Origin: JBDXHU01 sp039989475
GTDB taxonomy: Bacteria; Pseudomonadota; Gammaproteobacteria; Pseudomonadales; Halieaceae
Assembly: GCA_039989475.1 (NCBI GenBank)
Contig: JBDXHU010000006.1
Span: forward strand, 62,001-126,000
DNA: 64,000 nucleotides
Direction: 5' to 3'
In this document: positions 26,120 to 34,737 of the stretch, in pieces
How the letters are laid out: every line of letters begins with the position of its first letter
Position numbering within the stretch: the first letter of the stretch is position 1
Notes under the pieces: generated by a model
The model's database searches: none
The model's input: the letters and a program-made list of their open reading frames with translations, nothing else
Told to the model about the DNA's origin: nothing
Program-made: the position numbers and the translations under genes

Positions 26120-27472
26120 ATGGATATGCTAATTCAATTTGCCTACGTGGTTTCGGCCGCTCTGTTCATTCTTGGTCTCAAGCAGCTCGGCTCACCGGCA
26201 ACGGCGCGCCGGGGCAATATGATCTCCTCGGTCGGTATGCTTATCGCCGTGGTGGTGGCATTGCTTGACCAGGGCATTGTTGAGTATCAGTGGATTTTGA
26301 TCGGCTTTGCTGTCGGCGCCGTGATCGGTGCGGCGGCGGCCCGCCTGGTGGAAATGACCGCCATGCCGGAAATGGTGGCGCTGTTTAACGGCTTCGGCGG
26401 TATGGCCAGCCTGCTAGTAGGTTGGGCCGCATTGAACCCAAGCGCCAGCAGCTTCACCCTGATTACCATTGTGCTGTCGATCCTGATTGGTGGCCTTACC
26501 TTTACCGGCAGTATGGTCGCCTATGGCAAGCTCAGTGAGAAAATTGGCAGTGGCGCGGTGGTGTTCAAGGGTCAGCAGGTCGTCAACAGCCTGATCGTAC
26601 TGGGCATACTCTACGGCGCTGCGATGTTTGTGCAGCAGCCGATGAACCCACAGTGGCTGTACCTGGTGATCGGCCTGGCGCTGGTGTTTGGTGTCATGGC
26701 TGTTATCCCCATCGGCGGTGCCGACATGCCGGTGGTGATTTCATTGCTGAACAGCTACTCCGGCCTGGCGGCCTGCGCCGCGGGTTTCGCCATCAATAAC
26801 AATATCCTGATTGTCGCCGGCTCCCTGGTGGGTGCCAGCGGTATTATCCTAACCCGCATCATGTGTAAGGCCATGAACCGTTCGCTGGCCAATGTGTTGT
26901 TCTCTGGCTTCGGCTCAGTGAAAGACGACACCACCGAGGTGGAAGGTGAAGTGAAGCCTATTGTGGTGGAAGACGCCTATTACATTCTGGAAGCGGCCAG
27001 CATGGTAGCCATTGTTCCCGGTTACGGCATGGCCGTCGCCCAGGCTCAGCACGTGGTCAAGGAGCTACAGGAGCTTTTGGAAAAAAACGGTTGCGAGGTG
27101 GTGTACGGTATTCACCCGGTAGCCGGTCGTATGCCCGGCCACATGAATGTGCTGCTGGCGGAAGCCGATGTCTCCTATGACCTGTTGTTGGAGATGGACG
27201 AGATCAACCCGCGTATGGAAAACGTCGACGTGGCCATTGTCATTGGTGCCAACGACGTTGTGAATCCGGCAGCCCGGGAGAACGAGGGCAGTCCCATATA
27301 CGGGATGCCAGTGATCAACGTCGACCAGGCCCGAACCGTGTTCGTGCTCAAGCGATCCATGGCCTCTGGCTTTGCCGGCATTGAAAACCCGCTGTTCTAC
27401 AAGGACAACACCCGCATGCTGTTTGGCGATGCCAAAGAGTCAATCGGTGGCCTCACGAGAGAATTTGAGTAG
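26120..27472 (+). CDS. pntB: NAD(P) transhydrogenase subunit beta
   Basis: 450-residue subunit with about nine membrane helices (residues 1-250) and a C-terminal NADP(H)-binding domain (dIII, about 275-450). Key segments are the membrane GGADMPVVISLLNSYSGLAA and the NADP site VPGYGMAVAQAQHVVKEL with GANDVVNPAA later. Normal length (E. coli 462). Completes the pntAA-pntAB-pntB operon. Downstream is a short hairpin without T-run and then the 32-bp repeats. Confidence 0.96.
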   Translation: MDMLIQFAYVVSAALFILGLKQLGSPATARRGNMISSVGMLIAVVVALLDQGIVEYQWILIGFAVGAVIGAAAARLVEMTAMPEMVALFNGFGGMASLLVGWAALNPSASSFTLITIVLSILIGGLTFTGSMVAYGKLSEKIGSGAVVFKGQQVVNSLIVLGILYGAAMFVQQPMNPQWLYLVIGLALVFGVMAVIPIGGADMPVVISLLNSYSGLAACAAGFAINNNILIVAGSLVGASGIILTRIMCKAMNRSLANVLFSGFGSVKDDTTEVEGEVKPIVVEDAYYILEAASMVAIVPGYGMAVAQAQHVVKELQELLEKNGCEVVYGIHPVAGRMPGHMNVLLAEADVSYDLLLEMDEINPRMENVDVAIVIGANDVVNPAARENEGSPIYGMPVINVDQARTVFVLKRSMASGFAGIENPLFYKDNTRMLFGDAKESIGGLTREFE

Positions 27473-27491
27473 CGAATTCTGTGGCATACCT

Positions 27492-27550
27492 CGGGCCTCA
27501 ACGGCCCGTGGAATGCCGGGGTCAGGGGTAGCTACGCTTCCGCTGACCCC
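27492..27550. other. Hairpin and inverted repeat after pntB
   Basis: A 6-bp stem with 5-base loop (CGGGCC at 27492-27497, GGCCCG at 27503-27508) lies just after the pntB stop, followed by GGGGTCAG (27518-27525), whose reverse complement CTGACCCC (27543-27550) is inside the first 32-bp repeat. No T-run follows, so intrinsic termination is doubtful. Confidence 0.5.
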
Positions 27551-27697
27551 CTCTGAATGCCAACTCCAATCCCGCTGACCCCCTCTAGATGCCCGCTCCA
27601 ATCCCGCTGACCCCTTCTAGATGCCAACTCCAATCCCGCTGACCCCTTCTAGATGCCAGCTCTGCTTCCGCTGACCCCCTCTAAATGCCAACGCCAA
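27538..27697. repeat. Five-copy 32-bp tandem repeat
   Basis: Head-to-tail units start at 27538, 27570, 27602, 27634 and 27666. The consensus core is CCGCTGACCCC(C/T)TCT(A/G)(G/A)ATGCC followed by a variable AACTCCAA-like end. Copies two to four differ at few positions and the outer copies are more diverged. The unit is not a multiple of three and carries no ORF of its own. Copy five contains the ATG (27685) of the YchJ-family gene. There are no variable spacers, so it is not a CRISPR array. Confidence 0.9.
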
Positions 27698-28071
27698 CCC
27701 CCTGCCACTGCGGACAACCACAAAGCTTCTCCGAATGTTGTGGTCGCTTTATCGAAGGTGCTGCTGCCGCACAGACAGCGGAGCAGTTAATGCGCTCGCG
27801 TTACAGTGCCTTTGTTGAAGAGGATGAAGCCTATTTGTTGGCGAGCTGGCACGCGTCAACCCGACCCTCGCGGGTGCGCTTTAACCCAGACCAACACTGG
27901 CTGGGTTTATCAATAAAGTCCACCCAGGCGGGCGGGTCCGGCGATGCTAGCGGTAAGGTGGAGTTCGTGGCTCGCTACAAAATCCACGGCCGTGGCCATC
28001 GACTGCATGAGATCAGCCGCTTCGAGCAGCTGGACGGGCGCTGGTATTACCTGGATGGCGAGCACCGCTAG
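27685..28071 (+). CDS. YchJ/UPF0225 family SEC-C motif protein
   Basis: 128-residue small protein. The N-terminal SEC-C-type zinc knuckle is present (CHCGQPQSFSECCG, cysteines at about 7, 9, 18 and 19), followed by an NTF2-like domain with the YchJ pattern AEQLMRSRYSAFVEEDEAYLLASWH and a C-terminal HEISRFEQLDGRWYYLDG. Function unknown; the zinc knuckle is shared with SecA. The chosen ATG lies inside the last 32-bp repeat, so the first residues (MPTPTP) are repeat-encoded; no later ATG precedes the cysteines. The ribosome site is poor. Confidence 0.87.
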   Translation: MPTPTPCHCGQPQSFSECCGRFIEGAAAAQTAEQLMRSRYSAFVEEDEAYLLASWHASTRPSRVRFNPDQHWLGLSIKSTQAGGSGDASGKVEFVARYKIHGRGHRLHEISRFEQLDGRWYYLDGEHR

Positions 28072-28081
28072 TCGCTTGCCC

Positions 28082-30553
28082 TCACTCTTCCAGGAGCAGG
28101 GTGTCAGCAATTCGCTCGGTCTCGATGGCATCCTCGCAGTAGGGATAGCGCACCCATTCCTTGTTGCTGTACAGCGCGGTCTGGTCACCGTAGTGGTCTG
28201 AGTCCGGGTCGCTGGACTGGGAGTGCACCAGGATGGCATCGGCAATTGGGCAATCGCCCTCGTCCCAGGTTACGGCCTGGATGTAGGAGTTACCTGCCCG
28301 AATATCAAAGTAACCACCGGCGTCGAGACTGACGGAAATGGCGCCGTATACACCCATATTGGGGTCGCCACCGTGAATGGGAATGTCCTGGTTGTTGCGC
28401 GGGTAGAACTGGGTTGCAGACCAGGGCGCATCCAGCACAACACCGGCGGCCTGCAGTGACTGCACAGCATCACTGAGTGACTCTACAACCAGCAGCTGAT
28501 TGTTCTCGATACTGGTATCGATGCCGCTGGGGGTGTTAAGCGGATCGGCCGGGTCAAAATCGACAAGCCAGAATTCGTCGCTTTCCACCACGTTGGAGAA
28601 GTCGTTGCCCAGTACGCTGCGAGTATTGCGCCAGAATTCCGTGAACACCTGGGCGCCGGCGCTGTCGGTATCGACTTCCTGGTCCCAGGAGGCGAGAACG
28701 GCACAGGCGCTGCGAGCCCGGTCCATCACTTCAGTGTTTGTCCCCGCCGGCGGCGGGCCGGCACAAATAGACTGTATGTCAGCCAGGTTGATCTCGGCAC
28801 CGTAGACCCGGTTGCGATACATCAGCTGCTTGATCGAATCCAGGGTAAAGCCCGCTGCCGCATCGAAGCCATCCGTGGCCTGGCGGCGCTCCTCCACCAT
28901 CAGGTGGCCGATACGGGTGCGCAGGAACTGCTGCTGGTCTTCATGACCCAGCCAGCCGAAGACCACGGGGAAGCCGGTCAGGGGGTTGTTGGCATCGCTC
29001 AGCCAGTAGCTGTTATTGCTATTGCCCACGTAATCCCGGGTTTGAATTTTGGGGCGAGCTTCGTAGCCATAGATATTGGTGCCGGCCGGTGTGTCGGGGT
29101 CTTCGCCCCAGTTACAGGCGGAGCGGTCGCCATCCAGCGCGATGATGGCGTTATTGGACAGGCTGGTCACCAGTGCCGGGACGCTGCCCGTCATGCAGCT
29201 ATCGAGTTGCTGCTGGGTCACGTGTGGTATGACGGCCACCTCGCCGTAGAAGGCCTCGCCAAAACGATCGGCGGCCAGGGTATGGAAAACCGGGATACCG
29301 ATGGATTTCAGGGCCTCGGTAAACTCGGCCATTGACTGGGCTTTGCCCATGGCCAGGTACTGGTCCACAGCGCGGGTGTCGGTAAGCAGGTTAGCGTCAC
29401 GCAGCGACAGCACGTTACCGGAAAACATCGGCCAGCCATCCAGTAATGGGCTGACAGCTTTCAGGTTTATGATGGGGCCGAAGTGCGAGTTGTAGAAAGT
29501 ACGGCTGCGGGTTTCCAGGGAATCGTCCGCCAGCCTGACCTCAATGGACACTTCCTTGCTGGTGATCTCTCGCGCCTCACCGTCGAAGAAATACTGGAAC
29601 CTGTCGTTTGGATCGAGGTCCAGGTCGAACAGGGTAAAGCGCGTGGCGAAAGATACGGTATGGGTCCAGGCCACGGCGTTATTGAAGCCTATGCCCACCC
29701 AGGGCAGGCCCTGCAGGGCGGCACCTGCGACGTCATATTCCCCCGGGATGGTCAGGTGCACTTCGTACCAGCGGCCAGCGCCGTTCCAGGGTTGGTGCGG
29801 ATTGCCGAGCAGGATGCCGCTACCGGTCTGGCTCAGGTCACGACCCACCGCCAGGGCGTTGCTGCCACCGCGCTCGTCAGTCAGCTGGGCGCCGAGGCGG
29901 CGGAAACCTGGTTTGAGTTGTTCGGCATCAGGCGCAGCGCTCGCAGCCGGGCCGCTGCTGTCGCCGGAGGCGTCGTAAATACCCTGGCGGATCAAGCCCT
30001 GATCGGAGCTGCCACCCAGGCCGATGCGGCCAATCATCATCCACAGATCGGTTTCATCGATGGCATACACCCAGTCTGCGTCGCGACAACCCGCACTTCC
30101 CACTGGCAGGTTCTCGACCCCGGTTTCAGCCAGGTAGCGGTTCATGCCGGCGGCAAAGCCGCTGCCCAGTTGGTAGGCCTCGCTCTCGGTATCGCCCAGC
30201 AAGCGCTCGCGAAACTCCTGCTTGGTACCGAGGATAGAGCGCAACACGAAGTCAGAAACCACGTCGCCCTCGGTTTCACCCAGTAGCTCGGCCGAGCGGC
30301 TGGTGGCGAACACAATCTCACGCATGGCAATACAGAAATTGTCCTGGGCATAGGCGTAGCCATAGCCATAACCCAGGCTGGCCCAATCATCCGCCTTGAT
30401 ATGTGGGATGCCGTATTCCGTGCGGGTAATCTCGGCACTGAGGGTGACTTGCGGCTCTGGCTCAGGCGGCGGGACCGGCGTGAAATTGTCATTGGAGTCA
30501 GAGCAGCCCAGGAGGCCTGCCAGCAGCAGTGAACTGAGGTGCTTGAATTGCAT
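28082..30553 (-). CDS. Penicillin-acylase-family lipoprotein (possible acyl-homoserine-lactone or lipopeptide acylase)
   Basis: 823-residue Ntn-hydrolase, made as a precursor that cleaves itself into alpha and beta chains. Signal peptide and lipobox end at Cys17 (LLGC), followed by a proline/glutamate linker. The nucleophile is the serine at the new beta-chain N-terminus, S231 in ERGGSNALAVG. Alpha-chain motif is RTEYGIPHIKADDWASLGYG (about 44-63), and the beta chain has LLGNPHQPWNGAGRWYEVHL. The family includes aculeacin/penicillin acylases and AHL acylases such as PvdQ and QuiP; substrate cannot be chosen from sequence. It diverges from the hemerythrin gene. Confidence 0.85.
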   Translation of the reverse strand: MQFKHLSSLLLAGLLGCSDSNDNFTPVPPPEPEPQVTLSAEITRTEYGIPHIKADDWASLGYGYGYAYAQDNFCIAMREIVFATSRSAELLGETEGDVVSDFVLRSILGTKQEFRERLLGDTESEAYQLGSGFAAGMNRYLAETGVENLPVGSAGCRDADWVYAIDETDLWMMIGRIGLGGSSDQGLIRQGIYDASGDSSGPAASAAPDAEQLKPGFRRLGAQLTDERGGSNALAVGRDLSQTGSGILLGNPHQPWNGAGRWYEVHLTIPGEYDVAGAALQGLPWVGIGFNNAVAWTHTVSFATRFTLFDLDLDPNDRFQYFFDGEAREITSKEVSIEVRLADDSLETRSRTFYNSHFGPIINLKAVSPLLDGWPMFSGNVLSLRDANLLTDTRAVDQYLAMGKAQSMAEFTEALKSIGIPVFHTLAADRFGEAFYGEVAVIPHVTQQQLDSCMTGSVPALVTSLSNNAIIALDGDRSACNWGEDPDTPAGTNIYGYEARPKIQTRDYVGNSNNSYWLSDANNPLTGFPVVFGWLGHEDQQQFLRTRIGHLMVEERRQATDGFDAAAGFTLDSIKQLMYRNRVYGAEINLADIQSICAGPPPAGTNTEVMDRARSACAVLASWDQEVDTDSAGAQVFTEFWRNTRSVLGNDFSNVVESDEFWLVDFDPADPLNTPSGIDTSIENNQLLVVESLSDAVQSLQAAGVVLDAPWSATQFYPRNNQDIPIHGGDPNMGVYGAISVSLDAGGYFDIRAGNSYIQAVTWDEGDCPIADAILVHSQSSDPDSDHYGDQTALYSNKEWVRYPYCEDAIETERIADTLLLEE

Positions 30554-30742
30554 GAAGGAGTGGCCCGCTTATTGTTGTTAGCCGCTATTGTGACACCTTT
30601 ACGCGGGTATACCGGTTTGGTTTTTTATCCCGCAGGCGCATTGTGGGCAGCGGTAGCGGCAGGCAATCTTTATTGTTCTGGGTCAATGCACGACGCTCGG
30701 TTAGCATGGACCATAGTAGACGGAATATTGCGGAGTTTAAGC

Positions 30743-31708
30743 ATGGCAGCAGCACAGCCAGAGGCCTATAGCCGAAAAAACTGGGAGACGGTAGCGCGGT
30801 CCCTGCGCGGCGACCAGATCAGCAGTCATCCGGTGTTGGCGACCCTGTACGCCGAGCACCGCTACATGGCTACGCTGATCAAGTTACTGGAAGGTCAGCT
30901 GGAGTTGCTGGAACAGGGAGAAGCGGTAGACAGCCAGGTACTGTACGAGTCCCTGCATTACCTGACCCATTACCCCGATGCTTTTCACCATCCGCGCGAA
31001 GACCTGGTATACCAGCGTGCCGGCGAGTTGGACGGCAAACTGGCTGACAGCGTCGACACGCTGCAGCGCGAACATGACTACCTGGCGGAGGTTGGTACCA
31101 AAGCCTTACAAGCCGTGGCTTCCTGGCAGGAGGCAGAGATTGATGCCGCCGACGTGAACGCGCCAATCCAGGAGTACATCGAGTCGATGTACCGGCATAT
31201 GAATGCCGAGGAAAAGCTGGTGTTCCCGGAAATCGAGCGAGTACTGGGGCCTGATGACTGGCGCGAACTGGAACAGGAAGACCTGCTCACACCAAGCTCA
31301 GACCCGGTATTCGGGCCCAAGGTAAGTCGCGAGTACCGTAACCTGGCGCGCAAAGCGCGGCGCGCCCTGCGCCGCGGTGCTGAAGATGCAGCACTGGTTG
31401 AATGGATAGGCCTGGAAGCCCTGCTTGAGGGTGTTGAAGTACTCTCTATCGCAGGTGATAACGGCCGTGCTGCCGCCCACGATCATTTTGTGGCCGCCCG
31501 GGAGGAGGCCCGTGACTTGATTAGGGACGCCACTGAGGAAGGCAGTATATTGACCCTGCCATTGTTGCCACTGCGCTGCACCCTGGTCGGTGGTGGTCAT
31601 TACGTGGGATTCCTGCGCGAGCTGGGCTCAATTGCCAAAGAGGTTGGCAGCGACCTTTCCGAGTTACGCAAGGGTGCCCGAGAACGCGTGCAGCTGGCTC
31701 TGGATTAG
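30743..31708 (+). CDS. Hemerythrin-domain protein with unknown C-terminal extension
   Basis: 321-residue soluble protein. Residues 28-165 form a hemerythrin-like four-helix bundle with the di-iron ligand pattern H29 or H39, H82/H83-x-x-E86, H111 and H152-x3-E156. Such domains bind oxygen, nitric oxide or iron. The remaining 150 residues are helical, include REYRNLARKARRALRRG and TLPLLPLRCTLVGGG, and match nothing I recognise. ATG at 30743 has a GGAG-type site; an in-frame upstream start at 30539 would overlap the divergent lipoprotein gene and add odd residues. Its stop overlaps that of the ABC gene (TTAG). Confidence 0.78.
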   Translation: MAAAQPEAYSRKNWETVARSLRGDQISSHPVLATLYAEHRYMATLIKLLEGQLELLEQGEAVDSQVLYESLHYLTHYPDAFHHPREDLVYQRAGELDGKLADSVDTLQREHDYLAEVGTKALQAVASWQEAEIDAADVNAPIQEYIESMYRHMNAEEKLVFPEIERVLGPDDWRELEQEDLLTPSSDPVFGPKVSREYRNLARKARRALRRGAEDAALVEWIGLEALLEGVEVLSIAGDNGRAAAHDHFVAAREEARDLIRDATEEGSILTLPLLPLRCTLVGGGHYVGFLRELGSIAKEVGSDLSELRKGARERVQLALD

Positions 31709-33495
31709 GCGACTTCTTCTTCGTCGCGAAACTGGAGGCTGGCCAGGCGCTGGTAGAGATCACAACTGCCCAGCAGGCTCTGGTGGGTTCCGCTTGCAAC
31801 CAGGCAGCCGTGGTCCAGTACCGCAATGCGATCGGCGTGCAGTATGGTGCTTAGCCGGTGCGCAATAATCACCGTCGTTCGATTCTCCATCAATTCTTGC
31901 AGGGCCAACTGCACCTGGTGCTCGCTTTCCGCATCGAGGGCGCTGGTGGCCTCGTCCAGTAACAGGATGGCCGGGTCCTTGAGGATGGCGCGGGCGATGG
32001 CGATACGCTGTTTCTGGCCGCCCGACAGGCGCACTCCTTTCTCGCCCAGGTGGGTCTGGTAAGCCTCGGGCAGGGCGCTGATAAAATCGTGGGCGTGGGC
32101 CGCGCTGGCCGCGGCTTCTATCTGCTCCTGGCTGGCGCCGGGATTCCCATAGCCAATATTGTAGGCTACATCGGCCGTAAACATGGCGGGTGCCTGCGGT
32201 ACCACGGCCATTTGTTGGCGCAATTCGGCGGTCGACAATTGCCGAATATCGGTTTCGCCCAGGTAGATCGCGCCCGATTGCGGATCATAGAAGCGCTGCA
32301 ATAACTCAAACACAGTGGATTTGCCGGCACCTGAAGGACCCACCAGGGCCAGGCTCTTACCCGGTTCCACGGTCAGGCTGAGCTCATCCAGCGCCTTCTG
32401 CTGCGGCCGCGATGGATAACTGAAGCTGACCCGGTCGACTCTTAGTGAAGCCACGCTGCTGACTGTTTTGTTCTTGCCTGGGGCCGGCTCCTCAATCAGG
32501 CTGCGTTCCTGCAACAGTTCCATCAGCCTGTCGGTAGCTCCCGCGGCCCGCTGTAGCTCTCCCCACACTTCCGACAGGGTCGCCAGCGCCATGCCGACCA
32601 TGAAGGCATAGAACATGAAGGCACCCAGTTCACCGCCGCTCATACGTCCACTAATCACGTCGTTACCGCCGGACCAGATCATGCCGGCTAGTCCGCCAAA
32701 TACCAGCAGGATGACCGCTGCTATCAACAGCGCGCGCTGCCGGATGCGGCGTCGGGCAATCAGGAAGGCGCGTTCGACCTCGGCCGCAAAGGCCTGCTTT
32801 TCAAATTCCTCGCGGGTGTAACTCTGCACGGTCTTGATGTGTTGAATCACCTCGCCTGCATAGCTGCCGACGTGGGCGATAGAATCCTGGCTCTGGTTCG
32901 ACAGGGAGCGCACCCGCTTGCCGTACAGCAGGATGGGGAGCAGTACCAGCGGCACGGCTGATAGCACTATGGCAGTGAGCTTGATATTGGTTACCAGCAG
33001 CATGGCCAGTGCGCCAACCAGGGTCAGGGCGGAGCGCAGGGCCATGGACAGGCTGGAGCCGATAATGGTTTGCAACAGGGTGGTATCAGTGGTCAAACGC
33101 GACATAATCTCGCCGCTGCGGTTAGACTCGAAAAAGCTGGGATGCAGATTAACGATATTGGCGAACACGGCATCGCGTATGTCGGCGCTGATGCGTTCGC
33201 CCAGCCAGGAGACCAGGTAGAAGCGCACGAAGGTACCCAGCGCCATCGCCAGGCTCAGGCCCATGATGATCTTGACCGCGCGGCTCAGTTCCTCAGCCGA
33301 GCCACTGGCGAAACCATCATCAATCAGGATGCGCAGACCCTGGCCGATGGAGAGGGTGACGGCGGCAGTAAATATGAGCGCAACTGCAGCGGCAATCAGC
33401 GTGCCGCGGTAGGGGCGCATAAACTGAAGAAGCTGTAGCAGCGTGGACAGCCTGGGTCGTTGCCTGGGCGGCTGGTTGGCAGATTGAATATCCAT
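31705..33495 (-). CDS. ABC exporter, MsbA/LmrA-like half-transporter
   Basis: 596-residue fusion of a six-helix membrane domain (about residues 30-320) and an ATPase domain (about 355-590), so it works as a homodimer. ATPase motifs are GPSGAGKST Walker A, VPQAPAMFTADVAYNIGYG, signature RLSGGQKQR, Walker B ILLLDEATSALD and switch AHRLSTI. The closest family is the lipid/multidrug exporter group. It is not linked to lpxK, so it may be a second MsbA-like exporter rather than the essential one. Substrate unknown. Its start is about 80 bp from the divergent phospholipase-D-like gene. Confidence 0.9.
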   Translation of the reverse strand: MDIQSANQPPRQRPRLSTLLQLLQFMRPYRGTLIAAAVALIFTAAVTLSIGQGLRILIDDGFASGSAEELSRAVKIIMGLSLAMALGTFVRFYLVSWLGERISADIRDAVFANIVNLHPSFFESNRSGEIMSRLTTDTTLLQTIIGSSLSMALRSALTLVGALAMLLVTNIKLTAIVLSAVPLVLLPILLYGKRVRSLSNQSQDSIAHVGSYAGEVIQHIKTVQSYTREEFEKQAFAAEVERAFLIARRRIRQRALLIAAVILLVFGGLAGMIWSGGNDVISGRMSGGELGAFMFYAFMVGMALATLSEVWGELQRAAGATDRLMELLQERSLIEEPAPGKNKTVSSVASLRVDRVSFSYPSRPQQKALDELSLTVEPGKSLALVGPSGAGKSTVFELLQRFYDPQSGAIYLGETDIRQLSTAELRQQMAVVPQAPAMFTADVAYNIGYGNPGASQEQIEAAASAAHAHDFISALPEAYQTHLGEKGVRLSGGQKQRIAIARAILKDPAILLLDEATSALDAESEHQVQLALQELMENRTTVIIAHRLSTILHADRIAVLDHGCLVASGTHQSLLGSCDLYQRLASLQFRDEEEVA

Positions 33496-33564
33496 GGGCC
33501 GACTAGGGTAGCAGCTTTGCGTCAGCGACCACAGCTACGGGGTTACCTTATCCGGTGTGCCACA

Positions 33565-33570
33565 TATAAT
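33565..33570 (+). promoter_or_regulatory. Consensus TATAAT box six bases before a start codon
   Basis: A perfect TATAAT ends at 33570 and the ATG is at 33577. Normal start-point spacing would put transcription initiation on or next to the ATG, so the message could be leaderless. No strong -35 is seen (GTTACC at 33542-33547 with a 17-base spacer is weak), so the box may be a chance match. Confidence 0.3.
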
Positions 33571-33576
33571 GAGCTC

Positions 33577-34737
33577 ATGACCTCGCAGCAACAGTCACAC
33601 AAGCACCGGCGCCGGCATCTGCAGCAAGCGAGTAGTTTGCAGTGGGAGCGATCACAGCTGCTGGTTGACCCGGAGGCATTTTTTTCACGCATGCTCAGCT
33701 GTATAGAGGCGGCCCGGCATACTATAGATTTTGAGTACTATATTTTTGAAAACGACAGCCTCGGCCAGCGCTTCGTGGAAGCGCTGGGTGAAGCCTGCCG
33801 GCGGGGTGTGCGAGTGCGGGTGATGATGGACGGGGTCGGCTCCGCGGCGTCGGGGGCGGAGTTGTCACAGCTGCTGTTTAGCTATGGTGTACATGTGCGC
33901 ATCTACAACCCCTTGCCCTGGTTGGGCGGTGCCTACCGCTGGTCGCGTCGCAGCGGAGGCTGGTTGTATAAATTCCTGATGTCAGTTTTGAACATCAATC
34001 GTCGCGATCATCGCAAACTGTGCGTGGTGGATAATGACCTGGCCTGGGTTGGCAGCTTCAATATTTCGGCCACACACCTTCCCGTTGACGTCGGCGGAGA
34101 GGACTGGCGGGATTATGGTGTCGAACTGGCAGGCCCTGGTGTGCTGCAGCTGGTTAGTACATTTGACGCGGTGTGGAATGGTCATCGGCCGCACCTGCAG
34201 CGCGGCTTCCTGGCCAACTACCTGAGTAACCGCAGCTTGCGTGCAAGACGTCTTAAGAATCGTTTTGTCGCGCGACAAGTGGCCGGGGCCACTAATCGTG
34301 TCTGGCTGGTAAGCGCCTACTTTCTGCCCACTGCCGGCATGCGGCGAGCGCTGCTGCAGGCCTGTGCTGCGGGCACCGAGGTTTGCCTGCTGTTACCCGA
34401 GCAGTCCGATGTGGCGGTTTTTCCGGGCTTGAGCGCCCTGTGCTACCGGGAATTGATGCAACTGGGCGCGCGCGTGTTCCTTTACCAGAGCGGCGTCATG
34501 CATGCCAAGGCCTTGTTGGTGGATGACTTCGCCGTGATCGGTAGCAGTAACTGGAACCACCGTAGCACTCTGCACGACCTGGAACTGGACGTGGTTATAC
34601 GCAAGCCTGAAACCCTGCTGCAGCTTGAAGCCGTGATGCGGCGAGATGCAGAACACAGTCGCGAACTGGTATTGGAGGAAGTCCCCAGCCCCGGAGTCTT
34701 GTCGCGGCTGCTGTATATCGTGAGGTATTGGATGTGA
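33577..34737 (+). CDS. Cardiolipin-synthase-like phospholipase D family protein
   Basis: 386-residue protein with two HKD motifs, HRKLCVVDNDLAWVGSFN (about 149-166) and HAKALLVDDFAVIGSSN (about 308-324), the hallmark of phospholipase D/cardiolipin synthases. It lacks the two N-terminal membrane helices of ClsA and so resembles ClsB, which joins phosphatidylglycerol or phosphatidylethanolamine units. The start is ATG 33577; in-frame extension to 33460 runs into the divergent ABC gene. The downstream EEP gene overlaps by four bases. That pairing mirrors E. coli clsB with ybhP. Confidence 0.87.
   Translation: MTSQQQSHKHRRRHLQQASSLQWERSQLLVDPEAFFSRMLSCIEAARHTIDFEYYIFENDSLGQRFVEALGEACRRGVRVRVMMDGVGSAASGAELSQLLFSYGVHVRIYNPLPWLGGAYRWSRRSGGWLYKFLMSVLNINRRDHRKLCVVDNDLAWVGSFNISATHLPVDVGGEDWRDYGVELAGPGVLQLVSTFDAVWNGHRPHLQRGFLANYLSNRSLRARRLKNRFVARQVAGATNRVWLVSAYFLPTAGMRRALLQACAAGTEVCLLLPEQSDVAVFPGLSALCYRELMQLGARVFLYQSGVMHAKALLVDDFAVIGSSNWNHRSTLHDLELDVVIRKPETLLQLEAVMRRDAEHSRELVLEEVPSPGVLSRLLYIVRYWM

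Noticed and set aside
27492..27508. Hairpin after pntB as an intrinsic terminator
   Set aside because: The stem is only six base pairs and no T-run follows.
27538..27697. Tandem repeats as a CRISPR array
   Set aside because: The copies are contiguous with no variable spacers and there are no cas genes.
30539..30742. N-terminal extension of the hemerythrin protein
   Set aside because: It would overlap the divergent lipoprotein gene and encodes residues unlike any HHE protein; ATG 30743 has a proper ribosome site.
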